This document shows positions 36,750 to 48,290 of a stretch of 64,000 nucleotides of DNA, piece by piece. This DNA comes from Fasciola hepatica. Its lineage: Eukaryota; Platyhelminthes; Trematoda; Plagiorchiida; Fasciolidae. The stretch is from contig CANUEZ040000068.1 of NCBI GenBank assembly GCA_948099385.1, forward strand, positions 392,001 through 456,000. Reading direction: 5' to 3'. The first letter of the stretch is position 1; the number at the start of each line of letters is the position of its first letter. The notes below the pieces were generated by a model that worked only from the letters and a program-made list of their open reading frames with translations, did not search any database and was not told where the DNA came from. The translations under genes and the position numbers were made by a program.

Positions 36750-37034
36750 TGGGTAACAAAGTGGGTGGCAAAATGCATTGGATTTTCGACATGAGTAGTA
36801 TGACATTGTATCTCGATGACAGGACAAACATCCCCCGGGAAGCACACGACCGATTTCGCGGTGAATGCCGCCCATCAGGAATGCGTACCCGGTACTCTTC
36901 CGCCCAATCGTCCTTATACGTGAGCACTCCACATTTGGCTTACAGCTGTAATCTCATTTGAATCGAATGGAGAGTGCGTGGATGAGGAGTCCATTGTTAG
37001 AATCACACAATGATTTTTAAAACGTTAGTTCGTC
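36750..37034 (+). repeat. ~300-bp dispersed repeat, copy B
   Basis: The landmarks are GGATTTTCGACATGAGTAG, GACAGGACAAACATCCCCC, CGACCGATTTCGCGG, CCCATCAGGAATGCG, AGCACTCCACATTTGGC and TTTGAATCGAATGGAGAGTG. The same order recurs at 46225-46515. The next unit (37035) begins directly after it, giving a head-to-tail pair with a period of about 301 bases. Confidence 0.75.
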
Positions 37035-37160
37035 GGTTAACATGGTTAATCTTCAGAACGAGGACACATGGTCCCAAATATGGATTTTCGATGTGATTTG
37101 TATGGCATTGTATCTGGAAGACAGGAAAAATTTCCCCCTGTGAGTTTGTCCTACCATCAC
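37035..37160 (+). repeat. ~300-bp dispersed repeat, copy C (partial)
   Basis: It repeats the first part of the unit: GGATTTTCGATGTGATTTG, TGGCATTGTATCTGGAAGA and AGGAAAAATTTCCCCCTG, then diverges. The distance from the equivalent point in copy B is 301 bases, and the orientation is the same. Confidence 0.7.
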
Positions 37161-40100
37161 GTTGACCTTTGGCAATGAGAGCTGTAGTATCTTGATGGAC
37201 TGATTTGAGAGCTCAGAATTGGTTTGTGTAACCTGATTTCGATCACCTGGCCCGTAGAGAGGATTCGTTGTCTGACCTCTTCAGAACAGTTTGCTGACAC
37301 ACGGTAGATAACACTTAGTGAACCAATCCGCGTGAGTGTGTGACAGGTAACATTTGCTTGGACCCGCATAGCGCTGATTACGTTGCTATGGATCCCTATC
37401 GGTTAACCATGAGAAACAGTTTTTTTGGACTCGATCGGGCAAACGCCTGATTGTTCTTCTAACGTTTTTTGCTCCACAGCACCACGAGTAGGAATAAAAA
37501 CAACCTGAGGTAGAATAATCAGTCAACTTGTTTCGAGTTTCAGTTGCAAACACTGCATGATGTTGATCGCGATTTGCAGCTTGGCTGCGTACATGTTTTT
37601 CACCGCCTTAGATACCTGGCCGGGCAGTGTTTCTGCAGCCATTTGTTTTGCTAATATTCCCTATTAAGCTTCTGATCAGAGCTGGAATCTTGCGTACACA
37701 CAGTACTGATCAGCAAAAATGCATCAAAAACTGATCTGTGTTGGCCCTAACAAGTTTCTTAGTTCAAACTTCACACAGTTATACTAAGATTTTAAAATTC
37801 AAGATAGTCTTAATAAGAAACCATAGAATTCATCTGGAATAATAGTGCAGTACGCTGAACATTAAATGACTGTTTTCATCTAAGTGAGGAGAAGAATTTT
37901 ATTGATTTGGCAGATGTCATACCAGGTATAATCACTACTCCAAATTGTTTGTTTACTCAAGTGTTTTCTTGGTCTACTTACAGTAGTTTTCTAAATAATT
38001 GATTCAGCTGTTCTCAGATGATTTGATAAGGAATCAAGCGATCATAAAATCACTGAACTTGTTCTGTGTAATGCAGAAGTAATTCCTTGGTCCAGGTATT
38101 CTTTAACCTCCTCAAAATCTCTTTTTGGCGATGAAGATAGCCGCTGCTAAATGTATTCTGATCATATCCTATTCACTTGCTTGTGATCTACTTGTAAATT
38201 CTAACGAAATGAACCTAGGTTAGATATATAGGGCAGCATGAAACACAATACTCTGTCTTGCAATGTCACATGAAAGGAACTGTTGAAGCCTTTGTGTGAA
38301 TTATGGCTTGCACTAACGATGCCTTCGTAACACTGATCTGAGGTTCCTTTATCCATCGCATGCTTGTTTATTCTCCGATTTAGTGAGGGCTAGAAGAAGG
38401 CATAACCTACAACCTTAACGGTTTCTTCTGAGACTCGGATTGGAGAGCCACTGCATGCCCAACTGAGTCTTGTGCGTCAATGCACCGGGTGAGAGTAAAC
38501 TGATGTCGAGTCACTTTTTGTTCTACGGCACCACCACAAAATGCCGAACACTCGTTTTACAGATGATTTGCTGAAAACGCCAGCATTCGAGGAACAAAGT
38601 CGAACAACATTCCTGTACTGCTTCGATTTCTGGGATGAATGATCATTGTGAATTTTATTTCTCCCAGTAACCAGGGATATAATCAAGTGGGTTAAATATC
38701 TACAATTTTGAACCGAATGAAAGTCCCCTTTCAGATGACGATGAGTTATTCAAACTACTCACCATAGGTACCGCAGAGGGAAAAAAGAGGAAACCAAATA
38801 GTGTATTGGTTCCGTAAATACCGGTGTTCTGACCTTTCCCAGCAGCTCTATTGAGAGGACCTTTATGCCTTCGAAGCACCTTGCGTTATTGTAGAAGACA
38901 AGCAGTTTGTTTAAGATGCCAGGTAGCATTGGTCTAGAATATGTCCTGTTATCCAATTGTGTGACTCACTATTTTGGTTGCATTTTTGAATTGTAAATTT
39001 CGTCTCGGTCGGTCAAAACAACTGCTGGCAATTCATTGACTGGTTTCATTCTGTCAGGTCAAAACAAATCTTGACCCCTGATTGGAGGGTGGTTCCACAG
39101 TATTCAGTTAAAACGAAACACCGCCGCTGATGAGATGATTCCGCTCGGTTTTGCAAGAGAGACTTGTCGGAGCCGATTTAAAGTGTTCGTTCCCTTTAGT
39201 CACTAATATATAAGACCTTCAAATAGGTTCGCTGGCCCAAGTCCTGTGACCGGTTTATGATTGACAGCAGCCTGCTTTTTCCTAACTAGAGTAGACCGTC
39301 TATCGTTGTATCTGCTGATACCCTGAAAATCAATGTTTCCTTGGAGGTATTTTTAACACAGATGTTTGCAGCTTTAAACTCGGTGACTGATGTGTGCGAT
39401 GATGAAACCTGAAGTAAGTTGATTATGGCCGTCTTGGATAGCGCTCATTTTACCTGTGTGTATCGAACGACCTTGTATGCCAGATTTCAGCACCTTAAAT
39501 TTCGACTCGATGCCCATGCACTGATGACCAGTCTTAGCAAGCTTGATACAGCAGTCAAGTGATTGTTTCACAGTCAATAGTGCATCATGGACCATTACCT
39601 TAGCTACTGATGTTAGGCGTGTCAGGTGGCAGAGTACATAGGTCAATAATCAATCCATGTACTCGGTGTCTGACGAAAATAACTGAAACATGAGCGACTT
39701 AGGTCTAACTCTAACTTCCGATTTCCAATGTTTAGGTGTATACCATACGGGTGATGAATTACCTCAAGAAATTATCCCTTCTTTTACTTGTGTGAAGCTA
39801 GTTTACATAGTATTATCTCATTACCGACATGTCAACTGCAAGTTGATCATCAATGGAGAGGTTTTCATCAAGGTGGCATTTCTAATACTTCACACCTGTA
39901 GTCTGGCAAACACATCCAAAATGCACTTGGTTTACTTCCCATTCAGCAGAACTGGACTGTCTGGTAGTATGGTGTACTGAATCATAAATCAGTTTATGTG
40001 GCTCAACCAAGCTTCTACATACCGATGGAATGTTTCGTTTTGCAAGATAGCATTGGATTCTGCATCCTTTATGGCACACCCGCATACGAATACAAACGAA

Positions 40101-40599
40101 GGTTAACGCTGCATATCCCATAAGACCCACTGTACTATCAGAGAATGTTGTGATGCTTTAACCTAGAACTTTCGTGGGGATCAACAAAAAGTCTTGAAAG
40201 GTCGGGTGCTTTAGCAGTGGGAAAACCGATAATACCTATCTACCATCAAAACGAATTTCAGTGTCGGCCTTTCAAGTTCATCTCACCAGCAATCACCATG
40301 GTGCAAGAGGAAAAAAGATTCAGGAACGAAGGCTACAACAGCACAATACATTCCTGTATCCAGCAGATAAATTTGATCGGCGATGCTTGCAAGAGTGCGA
40401 AGCACACACCGTCACTGCCAACCACCTGAGAATTGAGCCTGGGGATTTTTATTGAAATGTGGGGAAATGCAAATTTAGTTACCAATGAAGAATAACTATT
40501 ACCTTGCCTACTCTGTACTGATTTGCCATGAATAATTATTTCTAACACATCTTCACTGATCTTCAAATTCAGGGAAAATTAGGTTCACCACTTTTTGAT
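37161..40599. other. Unassigned stretch
   Basis: No recognised gene. A minus-strand frame at 39374-39646 (90 residues) and a plus frame at 39690-39980 (96 residues) are the longest; neither has a motif I recognise. Segments near 37475 and 38520 share a weak TTTTTG.TC.AC.GCACCAC block and may be remnants of one repeat. Confidence 0.45.
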
Positions 40600-41215
40600 G
40601 ATAAAGGCGCCGCAAAATCCTCTTCGTCTAAAACAATACCAAAAACAGCTTTGTGCTTGGCTAGCTCCATCCATCAGATTTGTCCGGTTGTTTTAGGACC
40701 GTTTTTGTTCATTCTGATAAAAATATTTAAAACTGTCTTTTACGTGCTCCCCATGCTTGGCGAATTTGTCAAAATCTCGTGAATGAAGGTGAGATAAATT
40801 GAAGAGAGAACATATCCTGATGGGGTTCACTTGGAGTAGAAGTGGTGATATACGATCGTTCCTATACACCATAGATCCCATCAAAAATATCCCGAGCTGC
40901 TTTGCCGACGATACCCAATAGTATGGAAGCTTGAACCTTGTGGTCAAGTGTATCGAGTGAAACATGGAATGCACATGCTTGCTTCAGTTCACAGTCCAAC
41001 TCAATAACAGCCTCAGGCAATGGGAGTCTCAGTTCCTATAGTATTGCATGCTCATCAGAACGCTGCTGTAGCAAGATAACATATTTGTTTAATACGATTC
41101 ATCATACAGTTCCAAAGCTCAACCCACCTTTGACAACCAGAGAAACACTGTACAGCATTTTACTTCTTGTTACGAACGATCAGTCGTCCAACGCGAACGC
41201 GAGCCCGGGGTGAAT
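40600..41215 (+). mobile_element. CR1/Jockey-type LINE fragment C (RT core scrap)
   Basis: At 40686-40740 one plus frame reads PVVLGPFLFILIKIFKTV, the conserved segment just before the catalytic box in these reverse transcriptases. At 40899-40919 a second frame reads CFADDTQ and soon YGSLNLVVKCIE, the catalytic F-A-D-D box and what follows. Later scraps include QLNNSLRQWESQ. There are several stops and at least one frameshift. Neither endonuclease nor 3' tail is seen. Confidence 0.75.
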
Positions 41216-41984
41216 GATTTTGCGTCGCACACCTAAACTCCAAGCTGTCCGTGACGGCTCTTAAGGGTTTGCTGAACACCCATTCCACCTGAAATGGCAC
41301 TCTCCCCTCAGTGAAACTGAACGATACCAACTCGTTTCTGGCACAGCGTTTGATTTCTGTTTTGGGGTGACCTCTTCAAGGAGGCCTGAGAACAACGGAG
41401 ACATTTCGTTACAAATAACCTGCAAAGCTTGGCTATCATGGACACATTAGTATTACGAGATTCAATTTGTGATTATTCGTGCAGCTTCAGCGCGGGTTTC
41501 AATGGCCCTACCAGATGCATAATTAAACTGATCGTTAGCAAGGTTCGAAATGACTAAGTTATAGCGGCACGCATTGGGTGTTTATTGGGTATAACATTGG
41601 TAATTTAGATGACAAAAATATTAGGCAAGCAATGCTAATGATTAAGAACAATGGAAAGACATTCCAGATGTTCTGCTCAAGTTATAATACGCACGCATAA
41701 GAAAGAACGTCCGTAAATGGTAGCCCAATTTGTTGAGAAGGTGAACCAACGAGCAGCAGTGTGACTGCCAGTAAGTAGCTAACTGATAGGTAAGACAATT
41801 TTGAAATAACTATTTGGATCGTTTTTCCCTCTGCACTTAACGGAGGATCCAACCATTTTTACAGACTTGTTAAATCGAAGGTGAATTTTCATTAGCATAC
41901 AATGTTTTGCAGTTATTGAATAAGAGTAAGTATACTGAATGAAAAGTAATTTCCGCGTGAATTTGAGTTTAACCGCGCAGCTAC
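41216..41984. other. Unassigned stretch
   Basis: Nothing recognised. It lies between LINE C and the tandem duplication and may include the decayed LINE 3' end. Confidence 0.45.
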
Positions 41985-42866
41985 AGATCCAGGGCTTTTA
42001 AATGAGCGGCGACGTATGATTCTGCAGGAGATTTATTGGCTTTAGTTCGAGAAAACAAGTGCTTCTACTGACATTGTGCAAAATTTATAGGAATAGATTT
42101 GCCGAGGTCGGCTGAGCGAGGTAGGATTATTCAGCCACTATCATTCGGAAGATATTCGCACACGAATTATGATGTCAGAACTTGATGAAAAGGAGGCAGC
42201 TGATGTAGATATATGTCCCAAGCTTTAGCAGTATGCTTTAGGGTTCAGATCGTTAGCTCAAAGTCTCTAACAATAAATCCAGAGCATATTAAAGGGAAGA
42301 CGCTATGCAAGTATTGTAGAAAGCAGGACCAGACAACATTTCGGAAGGGATGATTTATGATAACAAGGAATTTTAGTCACAAAACATGAGTTTCAATCCA
42401 TCATGACTTCTAGAAGAACGCAGAGGTATGTCCAGATCAGTCTACTTCATGGTTATCGATAACACCGTGATACCTCACCAATGAATCACTTGCTATACGC
42501 TCTAGTATATTCACTTGGAAGAGTCGATCCCAAACGATAAGTGTACCTAATCACTTTGTGAAATAATGTAACCACAGCAGGTTTGGGGGATTCATTCATA
42601 GGTTGTGAATGAAGGCTAACTGATTAGGTTATGGCATACCGGGAATAACACCACCTTTATGATTGAAAAGATTGCAAATACCCAGCGAATTGGTAACAAA
42701 AATAAGTGGGGAGTGAAAAGTAGATAGGATAACACAAAGTACGACGCTTTGTGTGGATAGGATCATGTGAAGTTTTTACCCCGAAATTATATAAAGTTTT
42801 ACTGAACCGTAATTGGGCATGGTCCGACCTAACTCTGATATCAATACTATCACCTAGAACTCGTGC
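41985..42866. repeat. ~880-bp tandem unit, copy 1
   Basis: It shares ordered blocks with the next 880 bases. These include ACATTGTGCAAA, GATTTGCCGAGGTCGG, ATCTTCGGAAGA-like with TTCGCACACGAA, a CCAAGCTTTA block, GTTCAGATCGTTAGC, and GTGTGGATAGGATCATGTGA. The offset between GATTTGC blocks is 882 bases. Neither strand has a clear long frame. Origin unknown. Confidence 0.75.
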
Positions 42867-43760
42867 CGGCGTGCTAGTTGAACGGCCACGCTACGTGCTG
42901 GTCCGCATAGGAATTATTCGTTTTGGTTTGATCAGACAAATGCTACTGGTGACACTGTGCAAACTCTTACATAAAGGGATTTGCTGAGGTCGGGATAGAC
43001 GGGATGAGATTATTTAGGCAATATCTTTCGGGAGACATTTGCACACGAACTGTGATACCAGAATGCAACGAAACAGGATAACCGATAAAAAGATATATCC
43101 CCGGCTTTATACGTATGTTTCAAGGTTCGGAAGTTTAGCCTAAAGTCTTCATCAATCAATCCAAGGAATAATATTGGGGAGGCGCAAGACAAGTATGACG
43201 TTGAACAGGGCTTAAAACATTTCCAGGGAGATGAACTGGAGTAAAAAGGGATTTTACTCACATAACGTCAAATGAATTTCATTTCAACTTCAAAAAGAAT
43301 GCGAAGAAGTGTTGAGATCAGTTTTCTCACGATTGGTGATACTAACACGAGACCTCTCTTACGAATTTCTTGCTATTAGCCCTGCGTATATGCACTAGAG
43401 GGAGGAGGCATTCCAAACAATAAGAATACCTAATCATTGTGTGAAGACAATATATATCGTCAGAAGATCTGAGAGGTTCATTCGTGAGTTATGGAAGATG
43501 GCGAAATGACTGGGTTACGGTTTGCCAAGAACAGAACCGTCTGTATGATTGTTTAGCATATAACTAGCGAGCGAAGACACAATACAGATAGCTTTGGAGA
43601 GTAAAAAGGAGATAAGGTGGCACACAGTATGATATCTTGTGTGGATGAGATCACGTGAATGTTCTATTCCGAGATTATGTAAAATGTAAAGTGTTACCAT
43701 TCGGAAATGCCACTGAACGGTTAGTGTGCATGGTTCGACTGAATTCCGCTATCACTTTAG
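42867..43760. repeat. ~880-bp tandem unit, copy 2
   Basis: It parallels copy 1 throughout: GACACTGTGCAAA, GATTTGCTGAGGTCGG, TTTGCACACGAACTG, CCCCGGCTTTATA, GTTCGGAAGTTTAGC, and GTGTGGATGAGATCACGTGA. A minus-strand frame of 83 residues (43010-43261) is open here but not in copy 1, so it is probably not coding. Divergence is high, so the duplication is old. Confidence 0.75.
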
Positions 43761-43949
43761 ATAATTACTAGTCCATATCTGTCATCGTCTTTGAAGTAAC
43801 CAATATAATCAAATGAAACCCCCTTATCGTTGAATATTTTTCGCCAAATGAAATCAGGACAGAAAGACTGAGGAAAATTAGAGCGTCTAGGGTCAAACTT
43901 GATCAATGTGAGGTGTTGTGCTCGCATTCATTGGTAGTATAACAAGTAA

Positions 43950-44230
43950 CCATTTTAGTCTTTTTAAAAAAAACAAATAAAACCCACCTGCAACCGGTTA
44001 GTAGGCCGCAAGCAAGCAAGCACGTGAGCAAGAAAGTAAGTGAATGAGCAAGCCAGTAAAAGAGGTGAAAAAAATTCGGTTTCATGCACCAACAATTGGT
44101 GCTAATCGATACATAGGAATATCGATCGGTCAGTGCTATCCGCATTGAAACACACTGTGTTTCAGTGTATCAAATTGCTACTGATTGGTTGTCCGCGTAG
44201 TGTGCGTGGTTTTACCCAGACACAAAAGTG
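43950..44230. repeat. AGCA-rich repeat, copy 1
   Basis: A degenerate run of AAGC/GTGAGCAAG units at about 44008-44060 is followed at some distance by CAGACACAAAAGT. A related arrangement (degenerate GTAAGCAAATGAGTAAG, then CCGGACACAAAAGT) is at 53860-53975. This suggests two copies of one dispersed element containing a microsatellite. Confidence 0.4.
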
Positions 44231-45756
44231 GCGTATCGGTTGGGGTCGCACACTTTAGGCGAGAGATAATCTTTATGGTACTAATCTTCTATACACCTAA
44301 GAAGTAGCAACACAGCATGCTCGTGGGAAACGTACTGGTTCCTTCTTTGGGTAACGGTGGGCTGGAGGGCTTCATCCAGTAGGCAAAAAACTCCCCACAA
44401 GTTGCGATTTGAAATTTGAGATCATGAGTTATAGAAGATAAAGCAATCACACATTCTGTTAGCACAATACGCGGAACCCCATAAGGATCACATGCACCAC
44501 AAGGGCGTATTTAGGATAATTATACATATGCATCCAGGCAGCATGATTTCAAACGAAGGTGAGCATCGGAGACCGAGGAAGAAGCTTTTTTTTCCTGCTT
44601 GTGAATTTCTTCAACATCCACTGCTATTTACTGATTCTTCGAGTTCGTGCAGTTTAACTCTGCAACGGCCAACAATCAGGAATACTCGGAAATAGATTTA
44701 TGACCTGCATGTAACTCTGACCAAGGGATATCATTTGCTACCTTTATAATTTATTTCACACAAAGATGTTTCAAACGGGAGAAGTAAAATAAACCTGTAC
44801 GGATGTAAACAACTTTTCCTAAGTAGCATTTATCAAAGTAAGTGTTCACAGAGCAAAGATAAGCCATGTAAATTGGATACTTTTGCACTCAGCAGGGTAC
44901 ATAAGTATCCTCTCGTGGGAGACTATTTTACTTATCATCTCTACAGTCACGTCCGATGGTCTCAGGAGATTGTCCAGTGTGTACTGGAGTGTTCTAATCT
45001 ACATGTCTTGACTTTGCAAGAAGAGCTGATAAATGATCGTCCCTCAGTTGACAAGAGGTGTACAACACGAGGTATAAAACAAAATGAACCAATGTACTAT
45101 AAAAAAAATCCAAGTAATTGGTAATCTTGGTTTGGGAGAGAATGGATTTTGCAGCCGTAATTAAGTACGAGATCCGATATCTGACCCACTGAAGTAACCA
45201 GAGATTATCCATAAAAGAGAATCGATATGATAAGAAATGGCTGTTGAGAATTTTTAGTGAATAAAATAGAACCGTACTCACTCAGATGCTTAGGCTTACA
45301 TTGATCAACGGAGACAATAACGTGTGAGGTCGAATGAATAACCTGATTTCAAAATAAAGAACTCCACTGATTATTAACATAGTTGATGACACCACCAACG
45401 AGGTTATTGTTAGAGGCTGGACGGTCTACGCAGAAATGTATGGAACCTGCAGTTCGGATGTGAAAGTTTACATCAACTTGTGGGAAAGACGGAAGAAAAA
45501 CACAACTCTGCGGCAATATATTTACATGCTACGAGTGCACTCACTAGATTGCTTGACAACGATTGCTTGGAAAGATCTTTCGGTCAGTCCATTCGAATAG
45601 GCAGGAGTGGTTCATTCATAGTCGAATTATGCAAAAGTTTGGCTTTTTGGCCTTCACTCTGGTGGTATCTTTTAAATATTGAGCACTTTTTCTTTGTTGA
45701 GAAAACGAATCGTCCACATCATCAAAAAGATCATTATAATTACCTTTTTTGTCTAG
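44231..45756. other. Unassigned stretch
   Basis: No domain recognised. Frames at 44873-45124 (plus) and 44994-45281 (minus) overlap each other and lack motifs. Confidence 0.45.
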
Positions 45757-45901
45757 TGTGTTTACACGCATACACGTTAAATGCCCCAGAACACACACCA
45801 AGAAACAAGAACAAGCACAAGGTCGTAAATCCCCAGACTGAATCGGATGCCGATGAGGGACCGACATCACAATCGTTTTCTGCACTATGGTCTCAGATAT
45901 A
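45757..45901 (+). CDS. Candidate exon with strong splice sites
   Basis: The acceptor is a long pyrimidine tract ending TTTTTTGTCTAG (AG at 45755-45756). The donor is TATA/GTAAGC after 145 bases. The open frame inside gives a polar, low-hydrophobicity peptide of 48 residues with TPRNKNKHKVVNPQTESDAD and EGPTSQSFSALW. If the donor is skipped, a TAG stops the frame at 45902, and an AATAAA follows about 18 bases later; that is an unusually short 3' UTR, so an internal exon is the better reading. I do not recognise the peptide. The upstream frame 45480-45756 is probably intron read-through. Confidence 0.3.
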
Positions 45902-46224
45902 GTAAGCCGAGGCTGGTAAATAAATTTAGTAGTGCACAAGGTCAAATAAGAACGACCTAGGTAATTTAATAGCTGGCTAGCCTTTTTATATATATTTACC
46001 TGGAATGAACACCCTGGAATACTATTCACTCCACGGTGATCATGAGAGCAAAATTTCCGATAAGGCGAACTCAATATCTTTTCTTGTTTAAAACCAAAAT
46101 CCAGCTGTCCATTTGGTAGCCTTCAAAGAACCGTGGACCTTCCCAGAAACAATGTAAATTCGTAGAATAGTGACTTCAGCTTATCATTGTTATTTTTTCT
46201 TATTGTGTGTTCTTCAACTGAGTA
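45902..46224. other. Unassigned stretch
   Basis: Nothing recognised; a TATATATATT tract lies near 45989. Confidence 0.45.
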
Positions 46225-46515
46225 TGAGAAAGCTGTGTTGTTCGAGTCTGACACTGTCGCTTGATGAGAGGACAAAATTTTCCCTGGAGAACACAACCGG
46301 TTTCGTGGTTCTTGGCCCTTATCAGGTATACTTACCTGGTGGTCTTCCACCGAATCATCCCTATAGTTGAGAACTCCACAGCTGGTTTACAGATGTAAGA
46401 TAGTTTGAGTCGTATGGAGCATGAATGGATGGACAGTCTATTTTTCGAATCTCACGGCGATTCTTCCACAGATACTTCGTCGTACTTATTTCGAAAATCC
46501 ATAATTGAGATCATT
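46225..46515 (+). repeat. ~300-bp dispersed repeat, copy D
   Basis: It aligns along its length with copy B. Shared blocks are GAGAGGACAAAATTTTCCC, CAACCGGTTTCGTGG, CTTATCAGGTATAC, CATCCCTATAGTTGAGAACTC, GCTGGTTTACAGATGTAA, GAGTCGTATGGAGCATG and a 3' ACTTCGTCG-like block. The orientation is the same as in the other copies. Confidence 0.7.
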
Positions 46516-47744
46516 TGTCTTCTTTATCAAGACTGGCCTTAATAACTGACGAAATACTATTGCTAGAATAACCTTTTGATTTTACGAATGGACCCTCTGT
46601 CTCTACAAGCTCCATTAGGTTTAAATGACGGCGAGGTTTTGATTCGTGGTTTTTCTTGAATAGATCTGTCAATCAACCGAGAGCGCCAAACTTTTAAATT
46701 GGTTTCGCCAGTAGGACGGTTCAACATAGGCCTTACCTGCACTTGTAACCACTATGCGTATTGGGCGCGCTTTGTCTTGATTTTGATCCCTTAGCACCCA
46801 TTTGGTTGGATTAGAAATTTTATTCGAGCTGCAGACATGGTGAGTCGATTATAGGAGTGCACCAATGGTCAACCTAGAAATTTCAGACTCAAATATTTTA
46901 TTCGGAGCCAGATATAATCAATAACAATAAAAACGTCATTGAATGTTTCTGTTCACACACTCTTTGCCTTTGGCTTCGGAAACTTGTTAGGCGTAATATG
47001 TTGCCGTATCTGCGTTGGACCAAAAATGCTGCTTGCACTGCCTTCTGGAATTCAGATCCACGCCAAAATATTCTACTTGAATGTGAGAGTCAAACAAGCC
47101 GGCACTCCACTGTTCGTATAAGCTGTGAGATAGTTGTCCCACTCGATCGTGATGCATGGCTTTTGAATTTTAACGCAAGGTTTTCTACACTATAGTTCAA
47201 AGGTCCTAAACTGTGGCACAAGGCGTTTTACGTGCAGGCTTTTGCCCATCAGCTACGGAAAATACAGTAGTGGAAGGTAACTGAATAACCACACTGAATA
47301 AAGGATGTATTCGATCAAATGTAGGTTTGGAGGCTCCAAAGAACTGAAATTACGGAATAAAAGACACAACATCCTCGGGCGAAAACATGATCATCCTGAG
47401 GCTGCCTACTATAAAACTACCCCTTCCGACTTTATTTGATCAACCGTTTAGATCAAGGATGACGGATATTGTCCAGCGCCCTTCTAGCACAAATAAACTT
47501 AGCTCAACATGTTAACTGCCTGTACACCAATTTGTACTGAAAGCAGTAGTCTTTTATTTTACAACATATATTATCTTGACTGTACAGAGTACATAACACT
47601 GTAATGGATCACACAGACACGAGATGAAATGTGTAGCTTCTACGTCATTCGTGAATGAAGATTACTGGTGAAAGTGTCGGGAATCACAAATACAGTTTCG
47701 GTGTTAGTTAACTGTGAAAGGGTGAGATATAGCATTTTTGGAAG
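46516..47744. other. Unassigned stretch
   Basis: Two overlapping plus frames at 46939-47195 are open. One reads MLPYLRWTKNAACTAFWNS-like sequence, but neither belongs to a family I recognise. No splice signals stand out. Confidence 0.4.
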
Positions 47745-48290
47745 TAAGATGAACACAGATGGGTGGACGAAATTTGTGGAGGCGTGCAACTTGTTTCGCA
47801 GAGTTGAGAAATAGGGTCAAAGAAGTAAATAATGCTCTGATGGAATTAATTGACAAGAGATACGAATTAAAAGCCATTTCCGCAATGGCGGATCAACTGC
47901 CGATGCCAGTAAAAGTAGACTGCCAACAAGGACTCGACGAAGGAGAAATAATAGAACGAGACTGGAAAGAAGGCATTTTTTTGACTTTGGCACTACAGAA
48001 TACGTTATTGTGGTTTGGGAAGCATATTCTGAAAGATAGTTGTTTCAAGTCTAACGCGGGCAGAGTACAATGTGTCCGAGGAGCGAGAGCATCGAGAGTG
48101 GAACTTGACTGGCGGTGGGCAAATAGATCGAAAACAGAAACATTTAGATTACTGCGCAATTGTGAGACAACCAGTCTTTCGAAAATTATTATTAAACGAT
48201 TATGCTTTTGGAACCAATGCAAGATCACAAAAGGAACTTGGGCAAGTAAGATAGGCATCGTAAAATCATTCATGGGTTTGCACTAACAGC
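47745..48290 (+). pseudogene. Frameshifted coding remnant of unknown origin
   Basis: A purine-rich block has protein-like text that moves between all three plus frames. It begins DGWTKFVEACNLFRRVEK, then shifts to RVKEVNNALMELIDKRYELK. It shifts again to a basic stretch (RTRRRRNNRTRLERRHFFDF) with TTEYVIVVWEAYSE, then to SEEREHREWNLTGGGQIDRK and RQPVFRKLLLNDYAFG. The switches look like indels in one ancestral ORF of about 180 residues. It is framed by AT-rich, non-coding-looking DNA. It could be a processed pseudogene or a retroelement gag. No intron, poly-A tail or flanking repeat is seen, and I cannot name the parent. Confidence 0.45.

Noticed and set aside
47893..48273. 126-residue minus-strand open frame.
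   Set aside because: It is the shadow of the purine-rich plus-strand remnant; its Phe/Leu/Ser-rich text has no motif.
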